From assembly GCA_030762935.1 (NCBI GenBank), contig CM060887.1, positions 8,176,501 to 8,240,500 on the forward strand: 64,000 nucleotides of DNA. Direction: 5' to 3'. The position numbers and the translations under genes were made by a program. Below are positions 1 through 9,985 of the stretch, piece by piece (position 1 is the first letter of the stretch; each line of letters opens with the position of its first letter). Source of the DNA: Hymenopus coronatus (taxonomy: Eukaryota > Arthropoda > Insecta > Mantodea > Hymenopodidae). The notes below the pieces were generated by a model. The model did not search any database. It had not been told where the DNA came from and saw nothing but the letters and a program-made list of their open reading frames with translations.

Positions 1-1407
1 TGCAGTAGTTGCTTGAGAAGAATGTATTTGCACTTTCTTCAAAATGAGTGGCACTAGGCATTTGAAAAATTGTTTGAAAGGATGAGACATAGCCTACATT
101 TCAATGGGAAGTATTTTGGTAAGATATAATGATCAGTTCCAAATTTTTAAAATGTTATCGCATTCATTCTTACAACTTTTAGTGACCCTCATAAAAATTG
201 ATACATGTATTAGTGATAGTAAAGAAGTGCTATTAGTTGCTGGTTTTGTAGTGTTTTCTCTCAATCCTTGTTGATTTGGGGTTTTAAATCCATGGATATC
301 TGGGCTACGCCATGGTTCATTGCTATGCCTTGTTATAACTCTGCAGTCACAGCCAAATACTGTCCTTCTAAAAACATCCTTTGTCTATGCTTTGTTGTTT
401 ATGGCCCTCAACATTGGGATGTGCCACTTAGTCATATGTTGGCAGCCCTACCTGAGTGGGTGGAGTCCATCAACAGTGGAGTCAGTGCTACATACCTGTA
501 AATTTGCATGTGTTTGCACATCAAAATAGGCTTTACAGGAGAAACACCGTCACTGTCCTTTACTTGAAAAAATGTTGGTGGGAAAAATGAGCAGTGCAAT
601 ATAAATTCAGAACCAAAGCTTCTAAAACAAGAGCTGTCCACATGGGAACACATCTCCATTGTGGAAAATAGAAATAGGGTTTTCAATTCCAACGTTTCAC
701 AGAAGGTTGTGTTTAGCAAGTTCATTGAACCACCACAAGGAATTGCTTGGTAATGAAATCATTCCTTTCCTTGCACTTCAATATTTAGTTGGGAAGTTGT
801 AAAAGTTGGACAATGTATAAGATGATCATGATCACTTCTTCACTTAAGTTACATAAAAGGCATATAGGAGTCTCTGCTATGCCAAATCTGTATAAGTATT
901 TTTGTAAACAGTCAAGTTGCTACTGCAGATTTTCTTGGTAGTAGAAATATTGCAATCTTGTAAATTTTTCCATTTTTTTTTTTCCAGATATTTTGTTTGT
1001 ATTTTCTTCATTGATTTTGTTTGTGCTCTTATTTGATATTATTCTTTTAATAGAAGAAAATGGAATTAAACTAGGTGTTGATTTGGTGATAATTTTACCT
1101 CTCTTTTTGGCCAAAAAAATCAGCCATTTTAGTGCACATTATTCCACAATGGGAGGGAACCCATTGGTTTACCACTCTTTTATATAAATGGGTTAATTGC
1201 TACATTATCTCACGATAATCTAGAATGTTAACGCTTTTGGATGCTGAATCTTGTGTTGTAGCAATAATGGCTGCTTTTGAATCAGATAGAACTACAGTTT
1301 TTTCAAATTGAAAAAATGTTCAATACTTATATTTTCTCAAAAATGTCTGTGAAAGACTTTGTTTAAAATGTCATATATATTAAGGTATTTAATCAACAAT
1401 ATTTAGG
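1..1407. other. Unassigned AT-rich sequence, probably TCHP intron
   Basis: No coding exon, known repeat or RNA gene was recognised here. The sequence is AT-rich with only short open frames that do not resemble known proteins. Because a TCHP exon with an intron acceptor follows at 3724, this stretch is most simply the intron upstream of it. The preceding TCHP exon was looked for and not found. Confidence 0.5.
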
Positions 1408-1411
1408 ATGT
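1398..1411 (+). repeat. Left target-site duplication of the PLE palindrome
   Basis: AATATTTAGGATGT occurs here and again at 3680-3693, directly outside the palindromic element. The last four bases overlap the start of the palindrome arm. A 14-bp TSD fits PLE insertion and argues that the dimer arrived as one unit. Confidence 0.85.
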
Positions 1412-2518
1412 GATGTTGAAAATGAGTCGGAATAGTAACACTCACCTCACTTATATGTAATTGTTCAAAACATATGTTTCAAGGGCAATCGCCCTCTTCT
1501 TCAGTTGAAGTCCGACTGATGGCTGCTATTTGTGCTCTGTGGTCTATTACGGTGGAGCCATCTGGTGTTCTCAGTAGAAGTTCAAAATCATGTGGCGGTA
1601 TTTCAAAATTCATCAGTTGGTCTTTTTGTTGTGTAATGAGAATATTCTCCCAAACTGTAAGTTCTGCCGGGTTGTTTACAGGTTTTAGCAATTTTATGTC
1701 ATTTTGTATTTCATGATGTGATGTCCAAAAATGGTATGCTACTGCCGATTTATCTGTTTGTTTCTGTTTGATATGTCTGAAATGTTCCTTTAGCCTTGTT
1801 TCCAGTCTTCTTTTTGTTTGGCCAATGTAACATGATTTGCAGTCCTTGCAATCAATTCTGTAGATGCCTGATCTCTGGTTTGTAGGTATGGGGTCTTTAA
1901 TGTCTGTTTTCAATGCATTTTTTATGTTGAATTGGTTACTTGAAGCTAAACTTATATTGTATTTCTTGAAAATTTTTTTGAATTTCCTATCTGCTGTTGG
2001 GTGATAGGTGAATTTTTTATATATAACTTTCGGTTTTTGTATGGACAAAGTGGTGATTTGTTTTAAGGTTAATTTCTCCTTATGTTTTTTAATTTTTTGG
2101 TCAATGATGTCTGGGTTAAAACCATTGGCTGAGGCTATATGTCTTAGTTGGAGGTATTCTGTGTTGTACTCTTCTGGGTCAAGTGGGATGCTGAGGAGTC
2201 TGTGTACTGAACTGTTGAAGACTGCCTGTTTATGAGGTTCTGGGTTGAAACTATTCTGTTTTATGTAATTGTCTGTATGTGTGGTCTTCCTGTAGATGCC
2301 ATAAGTGATCTTTTGTTCTTTCCGTGTTAGTTTTAGGTCCAGGTATGGTAGCATTTGGTCTTTTTCTGTTTCCATTGTGAACTGTATGTACCTGTCCTGT
2401 AGGTTTAGTAATTTTAGAGAGTCTTCTGCTAATTTTTTGGGGACCACCGCAAAAACATCATCAACATATCTCAACCATTTTTTGAATATATTCGGAAAAC
2501 TGGAGGTTATATGTACTT
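1408..2518 (-). mobile_element. Left arm of a head-to-head Penelope-like element (PLE) palindrome
   Basis: This 1111-bp arm is the reverse complement of 2530-3640 about the axis at 2524. Read on the minus strand it encodes the last part of a PLE reverse transcriptase (YVDD motif near the start of the frame) followed by a GIY-YIG endonuclease (SGIYRIDCKDC, then SCYIGQTKRRLETR) and a C-terminal tail. The open frame 1479-2537 is intact but 5'-truncated, with all upstream RT motifs missing. The translation is identical to that of the right arm outside the junction. A hammerhead-like CTGAAGA/hairpin/GAAAC motif lies just past the stop at 1476-1504 (minus strand). Confidence 0.92.
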
Positions 2519-2529
2519 GGGACGACTTG
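2519..2529. other. Palindrome spacer
   Basis: Eleven bases (GGGACGACTTG) separate the two PLE arms. They form the only loop of a fold-back with 1.1-kb arms. The bases do not belong to either arm and are probably filler made at the junction. Confidence 0.85.
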
Positions 2530-3640
2530 AAGTACATATAACCTCCAGTTTTCCGAATATATTCAAAAAATGGTTGAGATATGTTGATGATGTTTTTGCG
2601 GTGGTCCCCAAAAAATTAGCAGAAGACTCTCTAAAATTACTAAACCTACAGGACAGGTACATACAGTTCACAATGGAAACAGAAAAAGACCAAATGCTAC
2701 CATACCTGGACCTAAAACTAACACGGAAAGAACAAAAGATCACTTATGGCATCTACAGGAAGACCACACATACAGACAATTACATAAAACAGAATAGTTT
2801 CAACCCAGAACCTCATAAACAGGCAGTCTTCAACAGTTCAGTACACAGACTCCTCAGCATCCCACTTGACCCAGAAGAGTACAACACAGAATACCTCCAA
2901 CTAAGACATATAGCCTCAGCCAATGGTTTTAACCCAGACATCATTGACCAAAAAATTAAAAAACATAAGGAGAAATTAACCTTAAAACAAATCACCACTT
3001 TGTCCATACAAAAACCGAAAGTTATATATAAAAAATTCACCTATCACCCAACAGCAGATAGGAAATTCAAAAAAATTTTCAAGAAATACAATATAAGTTT
3101 AGCTTCAAGTAACCAATTCAACATAAAAAATGCATTGAAAACAGACATTAAAGACCCCATACCTACAAACCAGAGATCAGGCATCTACAGAATTGATTGC
3201 AAGGACTGCAAATCATGTTACATTGGCCAAACAAAAAGAAGACTGGAAACAAGGCTAAAGGAACATTTCAGACATATCAAACAGAAACAAACAGATAAAT
3301 CGGCAGTAGCATACCATTTTTGGACATCACATCATGAAATACAAAATGACATAAAATTGCTAAAACCTGTAAACAACCCGGCAGAACTTACAGTTTGGGA
3401 GAATATTCTCATTACACAACAAAAAGACCAACTGATGAATTTTGAAATACCGCCACATGATTTTGAACTTCTACTGAGAACACCAGATGGCTCCACCGTA
3501 ATAGACCACAGAGCACAAATAGCAGCCATCAGTCGGACTTCAACTGAAGAAGAGGGCGATTGCCCTTGAAACATATGTTTTGAACAATTACATATAAGTG
3601 AGGTGAGTGTTACTATTCCGACTCATTTTCAACATCACAT
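2530..3640 (+). mobile_element. Right arm of the PLE palindrome (RT C-terminus plus GIY-YIG endonuclease)
   Basis: This arm carries an uninterrupted frame 2511-3569 (352 codons counted from a fortuitous ATG in the spacer side). Seen in it: KKWLRYVDDVFAVVPKKL (the RT catalytic YVDD box), a linker with FTYHPTADRKFKKIF, a GIY-YIG domain (GIYRIDCKDC and CYIGQTKRRLETRLKEH with the downstream Arg and His), and a tail ending EEEGDCP. PLEs use a GIY-YIG nuclease with their RT for target-primed insertion. This copy lacks the N-terminal RT motifs and cannot be autonomous. The lack of decay in both arms implies recent insertion or arm-to-arm conversion. A 39-bp tail, absent from the left arm, follows to 3679. 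Confidence 0.93.
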
Positions 3641-3679
3641 TGATTAAAACTTCACTTGTCTCAAACTTCTGAGTTATTT

Positions 3680-3693
3680 AATATTTAGGATGT
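3680..3693 (+). repeat. Right target-site duplication of the PLE palindrome
   Basis: Second copy of AATATTTAGGATGT, identical to 1398-1411. Only 30 bases separate it from the first base of the TCHP exon at 3724. Confidence 0.85.
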
Positions 3694-3723
3694 TTGATAT
3701 CTCACAATGCTATGCATTTTTAG

Positions 3724-3950
3724 CTTGAAGAGAAACAACACAATCACTTTGTTCGTGAGGCTTGGGTAAAGCAAGTCCAAGAAAAGAAAGAAGAAAGAGA
3801 AAAGTCAGAGAGAGAACAAATGGAAGCATGGAAGCAGAGGGAACAACTCAGGCTTCAAGAAGAGCAAAACCTAAAGGATGAAGAGGAAAGAAAAAAGAAG
3901 AAGGCAGTGAATCTTCAAGAACAATTAAAGCAGCAAATTCAACAGCTCAG
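3724..3950 (+). CDS. TCHP: TCHP-like exon a (first exon in the window)
   Basis: Acceptor ATTTTTAG precedes the exon and donor CAG/GTAGAG follows. The reading frame begins LEEKQHNHFVREAW and continues through a Glu/Lys/Gln-rich coiled coil to EQLKQQIQQL, ending in phase 2. The stretch corresponds to the part of trichoplein containing a KHVVNSW-like segment (here NHFVREAW). The start phase of 0 predicts that the missing upstream exon ends on a codon boundary. The acceptor region is unusual because a 2.2-kb PLE palindrome lies immediately upstream, leaving only about 44 nt of original intron including the TSD copy. Confidence rests on family resemblance plus phase agreement with the next exon. 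Confidence 0.82.
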
Positions 3951-4814
3951 GTAGAGGTAGTAAATATGAATCTATACCAGAAGTTTAGCATCTTGTTGAT
4001 AATTCGCAACATCTTAAGAGATTGTATTTCATAAGACAATTCAGCAAAATAAACTGTTAATAATTTATAACATATAGGAAGGGAGATTTTATCAGGTTAT
4101 GTTTGTAATACTTACATTAGTTCTCAAATGGTAGATGACGCATTCGACCATGTTTATTTACCAAATTTTTTTTTTCTTCTTCTTTCTTTCTTCACTGCCT
4201 CCTGAATTATGATATGGCCGACCGTATCTACACCCAATGAACAAATATCAATAGCAACAATAGAAATAGGGCGCAATTATTTTATTTCAGCTTTTTATAA
4301 CTAAAACAAAAAATGGAAACAACGTTATTTTAATTAAGGTTATTGCACTCATCTCATACATAAGAAATACAGATAATGATTATTTTCACTCCTTTTTTTA
4401 ACTAAATACATTATAAACTACATAAAACTTTAAATAAACATTGTAACTGAATTAATTGAAAATACAATTGTGGAACTAATAGTTATTAAAAGTGAAGGTT
4501 GGCTGACTGGATTGTCACCTTGTTACCAATAACCAAGACAGGAGATTAAACAAATGAACGTCAGGTGCGACAAGATTTCAAAGAAATGAACATCAGCTGC
4601 GATAAGATGTTTATTCAATATCACACCAGTCAGAAGACTGTGATTGGTTGAAATTGCCCAATCTCGGCCATTGCATTGGCACTTTAATAGTTGAGCTAAA
4701 TAGTCTTTGAAAAGGCAACAATACAATTGATCTTTTCAAGTATTTTATAAGTAAAGCAATACCATGTGAAAGGTTGTTATTATTTGAATGAATAAATAAT
4801 TTATTTCTTCGTAT
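3951..4814 (+). other. TCHP intron, unassigned part
   Basis: AT-rich intronic sequence. A weak inverted segment around 4520-4640 was seen, but no recognised element. Confidence 0.5.
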
Positions 4815-5235
4815 ACAGAGTGATTCAAAAATACTTTTGCAACGATTGGACACTGGTTCCTTACATTGAAACATGCAAAAATGTTCATATAAACAGAGCT
4901 CTCAAAACCTTCATTTTCGATTTATTGTGGTTCAAAATGTTATTATGCAGAACATTTAAAAGTGATATGATATTCTATTTTGACATAATATTTTTGTCAG
5001 TCACTACTGTTGCTGGTCTGTCGCTCTTCTCTTCATCTTTAAGAGATTGTTGCCCCCTTTTAAATTCAGCAAACCAGCAGAATATAGTAGCACATGATGG
5101 TGAATAGTCCCCTAAAGCCCCCTCAAACGCTTAAATGACTGCATCTCATTTAAGCTACATTTGAAGTCATACAAAATCATTACACGAAAATTCTCTCTCC
5201 ATTGCTCTTGAAATAATGTTCACTCTTTCCAGACT
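4815..5235 (-). mobile_element. Mariner-type transposon remnant, N-terminal DNA-binding part
   Basis: On the minus strand about 5126-4977 reads ALGDYSPSCATIFCWFAEFK followed by RGQQSLKDEEKSDRPATVVT. This is the second helix-turn-helix and linker of mariner transposases (the WF.EF..G...L.DE.RSGRP pattern). Further upstream on the same strand, around 5215-5150, FRVMILYDFK-like sequence in another frame marks the first helix-turn-helix, so frameshifts are present. The end at 4815-4910 resembles the terminal repeat seen at 37849, including CTGGTTCCTTACA. The catalytic DDD domain is absent. Confidence 0.7.
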
Positions 5236-5431
5236 TCAAACATAAACTGAGCATAAATGAATTGCACAACAATGGTCTGCCTGCTACCATTGCATTAACT
5301 ATGAGTCAGCTATTTTGATAAAAATTTTCCTTGTCTCAATACATATCTGTGACCCTCGTATTTCCTTCCAATTTCATTTCATAATTTATTAAAATATAAA
5401 AAAAATAATTTATAAAGCCCTTGTACCCCTT

Positions 5432-6440
5432 TCAGATAACAAGGCTGCACTTAAGGCTCTTAGTGGTCATAAGGTTACATCAGGAGGACTGATTCAAAAT
5501 TGCCTAAATATGCTGAATGACCTGGCAGAACGGAAAGGGGTTCAGCTCATCTAGGTGCCGGGCCATAAAGGCATAGAGGGCAATGAAAAAGCTGACGAAC
5601 TTGCAAGACAAGAAGCTGCTTCACAATTTATTGGACCAGAGCTGGCTCTAGGAACATCTCAGTCTTTAATTAGAGAACTAGTCCAAAAGAGAACATTACA
5701 AGACCTAGCGTAAAACCCCAGAAAACAGACATGGGAAACTATTTATCCTAGTAAGGAAAGAGCTTAGAGCCTGCTAAAATGTAGCAGACTTCAGCTGAGA
5801 ACAATTACAGTGCATGCCCCCTGTGAAAAAGTATCTTAACACAATTGGAGTGCTTCAGGGCAGCTTAGACTGCAGATTATGCAGGAAAGAGACTGAAACA
5901 GGAGGTACAAAGTTTTTGGGAAAATGTTGATAGAACCATAAGAAGTATCATCCATACCCATTGCAAGACTGCACTCCTTTTTAAGGGATGTTGGCTCTAA
6001 ACAATACAGATAGCACAATAAGCCTCAGGCTGAAGTGCGCCAATGACCCCGGAGCGGTGGATAAGGTTTTTAAATTTTTATCCAAAATGACATATACCTT
6101 GAGGATCCAGTTCAATGATATGTGTGTTTTTTTTAAATTTTTTATTGTCTTTTATACTTTACGACACTGTTTTATGTTCCCTCTTTGTTTTAGCTCTTTT
6201 AGTGCCATGATTTTATCGCCAGCTCTGGTTTCAGGGCTGGATAGCTATTTTATCTTGGTTTTAGTTTTTATACTGCTTTTTATCTCTTATTTTAGCTATT
6301 TTGATTGAGATTTTTTTTAAGCATAGTTTTATATCAGGTGTTTTAACTTCCCAGTTTTATGTTAAGGGCACTGATAACCTAGCAGTTGAGCGCCCTTAAA
6401 CCCCATTTATCATCATCATCATCATCATCATCTGAAGTGC
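5432..6440 (+). mobile_element. LINE remnant: RNase H domain and 3' tail with (ATC)n end
   Basis: The frame beginning SDNKAALKALSGHKVTSGG and continuing through VPGHKGIEGNEKADELARQ is the RNase H domain of an I/R1/Loa-like non-LTR retrotransposon. It retains the SD and GNEKAD catalytic regions. A TAG replaces the usual Trp codon before VPGHKG, so it is a pseudogene. Downstream sequence degrades and ends with GTTGAGCGCCCTTAAACCCC-type 3' UTR text and a CATCAT repeat at 6409-6432, which serves as the simple-repeat tail. It lies inside the TCHP intron in the same orientation. Confidence 0.8.
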
Positions 6441-7285
6441 GCCAGAGAAATGACAGAATCTGTATCGTAAATGATGAAGAAGAAGAAAAAGATGAAGCTC
6501 TTGTACCCGAATGAATGATTACAAAGAAGGCCTTGACTTTCAGAATAGAATGTTCGAAGTTCAGTCTACAATTGTTGCAGGCTCTGAAACCAGATGACAA
6601 AGCCTAGCAACAGTCTTTCTGTGAGGAGATTCAACTCGGAATGGAAACTGAAGGTTTCATCAAATCATTGGTGTGTAGTGTTGAAGCCACTTTCCATCTG
6701 TCAGGAAAATCCTAACATTTATGTGGAACATGTACTTGACTCATTTCCATAAAATCTGCCACACTGTTTCTTGGGGGATCTACTGGCTTATATGATGGAT
6801 TTCTGTGGAATTTGTGTAAAACTCTCTCTTACAGATGCATCCTCTCGTTTTGAAGTCAGTGTACCACTTACGGATACTGGGTGGATCAACACCAAATTTT
6901 CTTCTAAATTTGCACTGTACAGAGACAACAAACTGGTATATGTCAAAATCTAGAACACAAAATGCCCTCCTGTCTTCGTTTGTGGCTATTTTTCTGTTAT
7001 ATCATCTCCTAAAAACAAAATTAATAAATGTGCAACAATTCACCAGCATAACAAAAAATATTTGAGTTTCTCTTTCCATTGATTCCAATATAATATTTCT
7101 AAGTGCCTCCTAACAACAGTTATTCAAGCTTGTAATCAGAAGGATAATTTATAGTAACACTGTATACACATGGTTAGAAATAGTTTAGCAAGAATTGGTC
7201 CAAAAGTGTAAACCTTATACTTATTCAAATTATGTAATTAATCAGAAAAGGATTCAGCTTAAAACATGGATTTCTTACGTTACAG
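6441..7285 (+). other. TCHP intron, unassigned
   Basis: No recognised element. There is a short GAA-rich stretch near 6475-6500. Intron acceptor TTACAG ends at 7285. Confidence 0.5.
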
Positions 7286-7414
7286 AGAAAAGGAAAGAAG
7301 AACTGAAGAGCTGCAGAAGTTAGAACGTGAAGCACTCTACCGGAAACTTAAGTTTGAAGATTTATTAGCTGAAAGAAAACTTGTTGAAGAACGTCAAAAA
7401 GGTGCACAACTAGG
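7286..7414 (+). CDS. TCHP: TCHP-like exon b
   Basis: Acceptor TTACGTTACAG; donor AGG/GTATGT. The 129-nt exon enters in phase 2, completing an Arg codon with the previous exon. It reads EKERRTEELQKLEREALYRK, then LKFEDLLAERKLVEERQKGAQL, and leaves in phase 2 with GG of a Gly codon. The C-terminal part matches the trichoplein segment ending in AELGRF-like sequence, which spans the exon junction here as AQLG/SFLQRQY. The open frame continuing past the donor to 7607 is intronic read-through and is not counted. Confidence 0.85.
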
Positions 7415-8020
7415 GTATGTAATTTCTTTGTATGTTTGTACAGAGCTCCGCATTTATGGTCCCTTTGTGTGTACTCGTGCACATAGATTTTCAAGAAAAC
7501 TCTTCTGCGCCAAACTACCCTTTACATTTAAATGCAAAGTGAAAAGAAAATTATTATTACAACATTGTCTTGATTCAATTGAAGAATTTACAAATACTTC
7601 TAAATAATTATGATTACTTATAGGGTGTAATTTAACATGTTACTAATTAAGTGTATATGTTTATTCTTATTTTGTTCAATATTTACTGTCTTTGACGATA
7701 CCATGAATTCTAGTAATTCCTGCAGTTGACAATAAATCTAATCTAATCTTTTTGATTTTCCCAAAAGACCTCTAACGATTCTGATTAAGATAACACACAC
7801 ACACTCACACTCACACTCACACTCTCACTCACACACACACGCACACTCACACTCTCACTCACACATGCACACTCTCACTCACACACGCAAACTCTCACTC
7901 ACACACGCACACGCACACTCACACTCTCACACACTCACACTCTCACACTCTCACTCTCTCTTCCTTTTCTAAAATTGCTATTTTGGGTCCTGGTGAAATT
8001 TTGGTATGAAATATTCTTAT
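7415..8020 (+). other. TCHP intron with (CA/CACT)n microsatellite
   Basis: Intron start. A long CA-rich simple repeat with CACT interruptions fills about 7793-7965. The rest is unassigned. Confidence 0.75.
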
Positions 8021-8029
8021 ATAATACTG

Positions 8030-8420
8030 TCGCACCCAACTGCTAATTCAAGGGACTTGCTTTGCTCCGAAGAGGTTGGATTAAGACAAATGTATTTTTT
8101 ACTACAGTTGGGCAAGCATATAGGGACACACCTATTCTAACTGTACAACAGGGAAACTAATTTACATGATTCGATAAAAAAGAGAGTGAATGGGTTAACT
8201 AATTCTACTAAGTTAAAGAATCAAAATTATATTTTAGCTTTCTTCATGGTCCCTACTGGCACGTGGCCAGTCTTGGTGTCCTAGTTGCACATCCGCTCCA
8301 CACTACAGTTACAATTCAAAGAGAGCAATACCAAGCTTACCATGGTTTTTATGAACGCTAAAGTTAGTAATGTCGCCAACATATGAGATTTATATATTTC
8401 CAATGTCACCATATCCTGTG
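8030..8420 (+). repeat. Dispersed repeat unit R2, copy 1
   Basis: This segment is similar along most of its length to 16071-16412. Both share a GGTTGG..AA.TGTA.TTTT start, GTTGGGCA/GTTAGGCA, TGTACAACAG, ATGGGTTAACTAA and an end with GGTTTTTATGAA..TAAAGTT. It has no recognisable coding sequence. It lies near PLE fragments in both places and may be PLE non-coding sequence, but that is a guess. Confidence 0.6.
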
Positions 8421-8699
8421 CACACAGCCAGGATGTTACAATACAATTCTGCCCTAATTTCTAAATGCAGTAGAGAAAGTAATAAACAACAATGTGTGTA
8501 AAAGGTCATGCACATGTAATACACTATATTTTACTCTTATATTTGTTTAACATTTTACAAACCTAATTACACTGAGGCAAAGGTTATATAGTCTCCAGCA
8601 TGTGATGTATTTTACCTGTTTATTGGCTATTACAGCATATTTCTGTATAATTATTAATTAATGAGTCTCACTCTAAGTTCACTTTAATGTTTCTTACGT

Positions 8700-9003
8700 A
8701 GAAACATGCTGTGCCAGCATCTTCAGCTAACGACTGCCTGGTTTGCTAAGCTGTACATTGTCTTGGGTTCCTGTATTGTTGGAAAAATAATATTAGAGTT
8801 CAGATTGTTGTCTGTCAGACAATTTTAAAATTTGTTAATAAATATCTTCTCCCAGACCTTTAATTTATTGTTGTTGCCAACATTTTTTAGTAACTTAACT
8901 TCTGATTGTATATCATGTCTGTCTTCCCAAAAATGGCAAACTACTGCTGATTTGTCTATTTCTTTGCTATTTAAATGACTGAAGTGCTTTTTTAAGTTAA
9001 GTG
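8700..9003 (-). mobile_element. PLE fragment, GIY-YIG C-terminal part
   Basis: The minus strand reads KKHFSHLNSKEIDKSAVVCH, then FWEDRHDIQSEVKLLKNVGN and LKVWEKIFINK. This is the same domain region as the intact palindrome (LKEHFRHIKQKQTDKSAVAYHFW), at low identity with stops. A decayed CTGAAGA and hairpin, the usual PLE 3' motif, lies at about 8715-8740. This is an old copy of another PLE subfamily. Confidence 0.8.
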
Positions 9004-9011
9004 ACTAAAAA

Positions 9012-9055
9012 ATGTGCGCAACAACAATAAATGAAAGGTCTGGGATAAGATATTT
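9012..9055 (+). repeat. Inverted partner of the 8840-8883 PLE segment
   Basis: These 44 bases are the near-exact reverse complement of 8840-8883, which encodes the LKVWEKIF region (GAAAGGTCTGGGATAAGATA here against the GGGAGAAGATA form). With the minus-strand copy it forms a second head-to-head PLE arrangement in the window. Confidence 0.75.
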
Positions 9056-9289
9056 GAAGAGTGTAACCCAAATACCTGCTGAGTGCCATTTTTGAAAACA
9101 ATTAGATTTTGCATTACAACCCATCTATGTGCCACAATGGTTAGTTCAGTGCACAACTTCATCACAAAATGGAAGCTGTGCTATGTTGCTCACTTGTTTA
9201 CCCAGAAGTCTGCTAAGTAACAATAGCTGATTTCAGACATTGAGGGGAAAAAGTTCAGGAGCTTAATGATAATCTTCCTTTTTGTTTAT

Positions 9290-9660
9290 CCTGTATCACT
9301 TGGAGTCTTTGACATCACTGGACAAAAGTTCCTAGCTTCTTGCTGTACGACAGGGACTTCGCCCGGATTGAGAAGAGGAAGAGGCTGTGCAAGGCATTTG
9401 TACCTGAAGACCTGAATGATATAGTAAGATCTGCTACATGTAGTATCCAATTTGAAGTTTTTGCCATAACTGAACAAAATTTGTACAATATTCAAACTGC
9501 TGCTGATTTCTTGATAACAACAAAAGTTTCGCAAATCTCAAAGGTATCGATGTTACGCTTCTCAATAAAGAATCCTGTGGTCATAGGAAATGGAAACTTG
9601 GAACACATTTAATATTCTTAGAAAAGGGTGACATCAGAAATGCAATATTCCATGGAATCC
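9290..9660 (+). pseudogene. Transposon-derived protein fragment (DRDF..IEKRKR type)
   Basis: The frame 9340-9612 contains LLYDRDFARIEKRKRLCKAF, VPEDLNDIVRSA, FEVFAITEQNLYNIQTAADF, and then KVSQISKVSMLRFSIKNPVV. This pattern (DRDF, IEK.KR, VP.D, then a KISK/VS..R block) recurs in uncharacterised transposase-like proteins of arthropods. I recognise the pattern but not the exact superfamily. No terminal repeats were found and the frame has no clear start, so a decayed remnant is likely. Confidence 0.4.
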
Positions 9661-9985
9661 AAGGGAAGAAAATAAAAAGAAGACTTATTATCAATGATAC
9701 CACATTTGGATGTAAAATACAGACCATTCTATGAGAATTTGTGTCATTCTTAGTGTGGACTGATTTGTTTGTGAGTTTAGCCTATTGGTACTAAGACCGA
9801 AACTACCTTGGCTGATTTTTGAGTAAACGAATATAAGCACTTATCTATGTTTAGTATTTCTGACTTTAACAATGTGATACTATTTATGTGGCATGCAATA
9901 GTATTAATTATACATCACAGTCTAGTTACAATTGTACACTATAGTAAATAGTAACATTTAAAATGAAAACTCCTGTGATACGTTT

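Noticed and set aside
2305..2541. Frames opposite the PLE ORFs (also 2008-2235 and 1474-1716)
   Set aside because: They are antisense shadows of the PLE coding frame and have no known domain.
1408..3640. Palindrome as two separate PLE insertions
   Set aside because: One shared 14-bp TSD flanks the pair and both arms are truncated at the same base, which two independent insertions would not produce.
7415..7607. Extension of TCHP exon b past 7414
   Set aside because: A consensus GT donor lies at 7415, the following sequence does not resemble trichoplein, and the phase fits the next exon.
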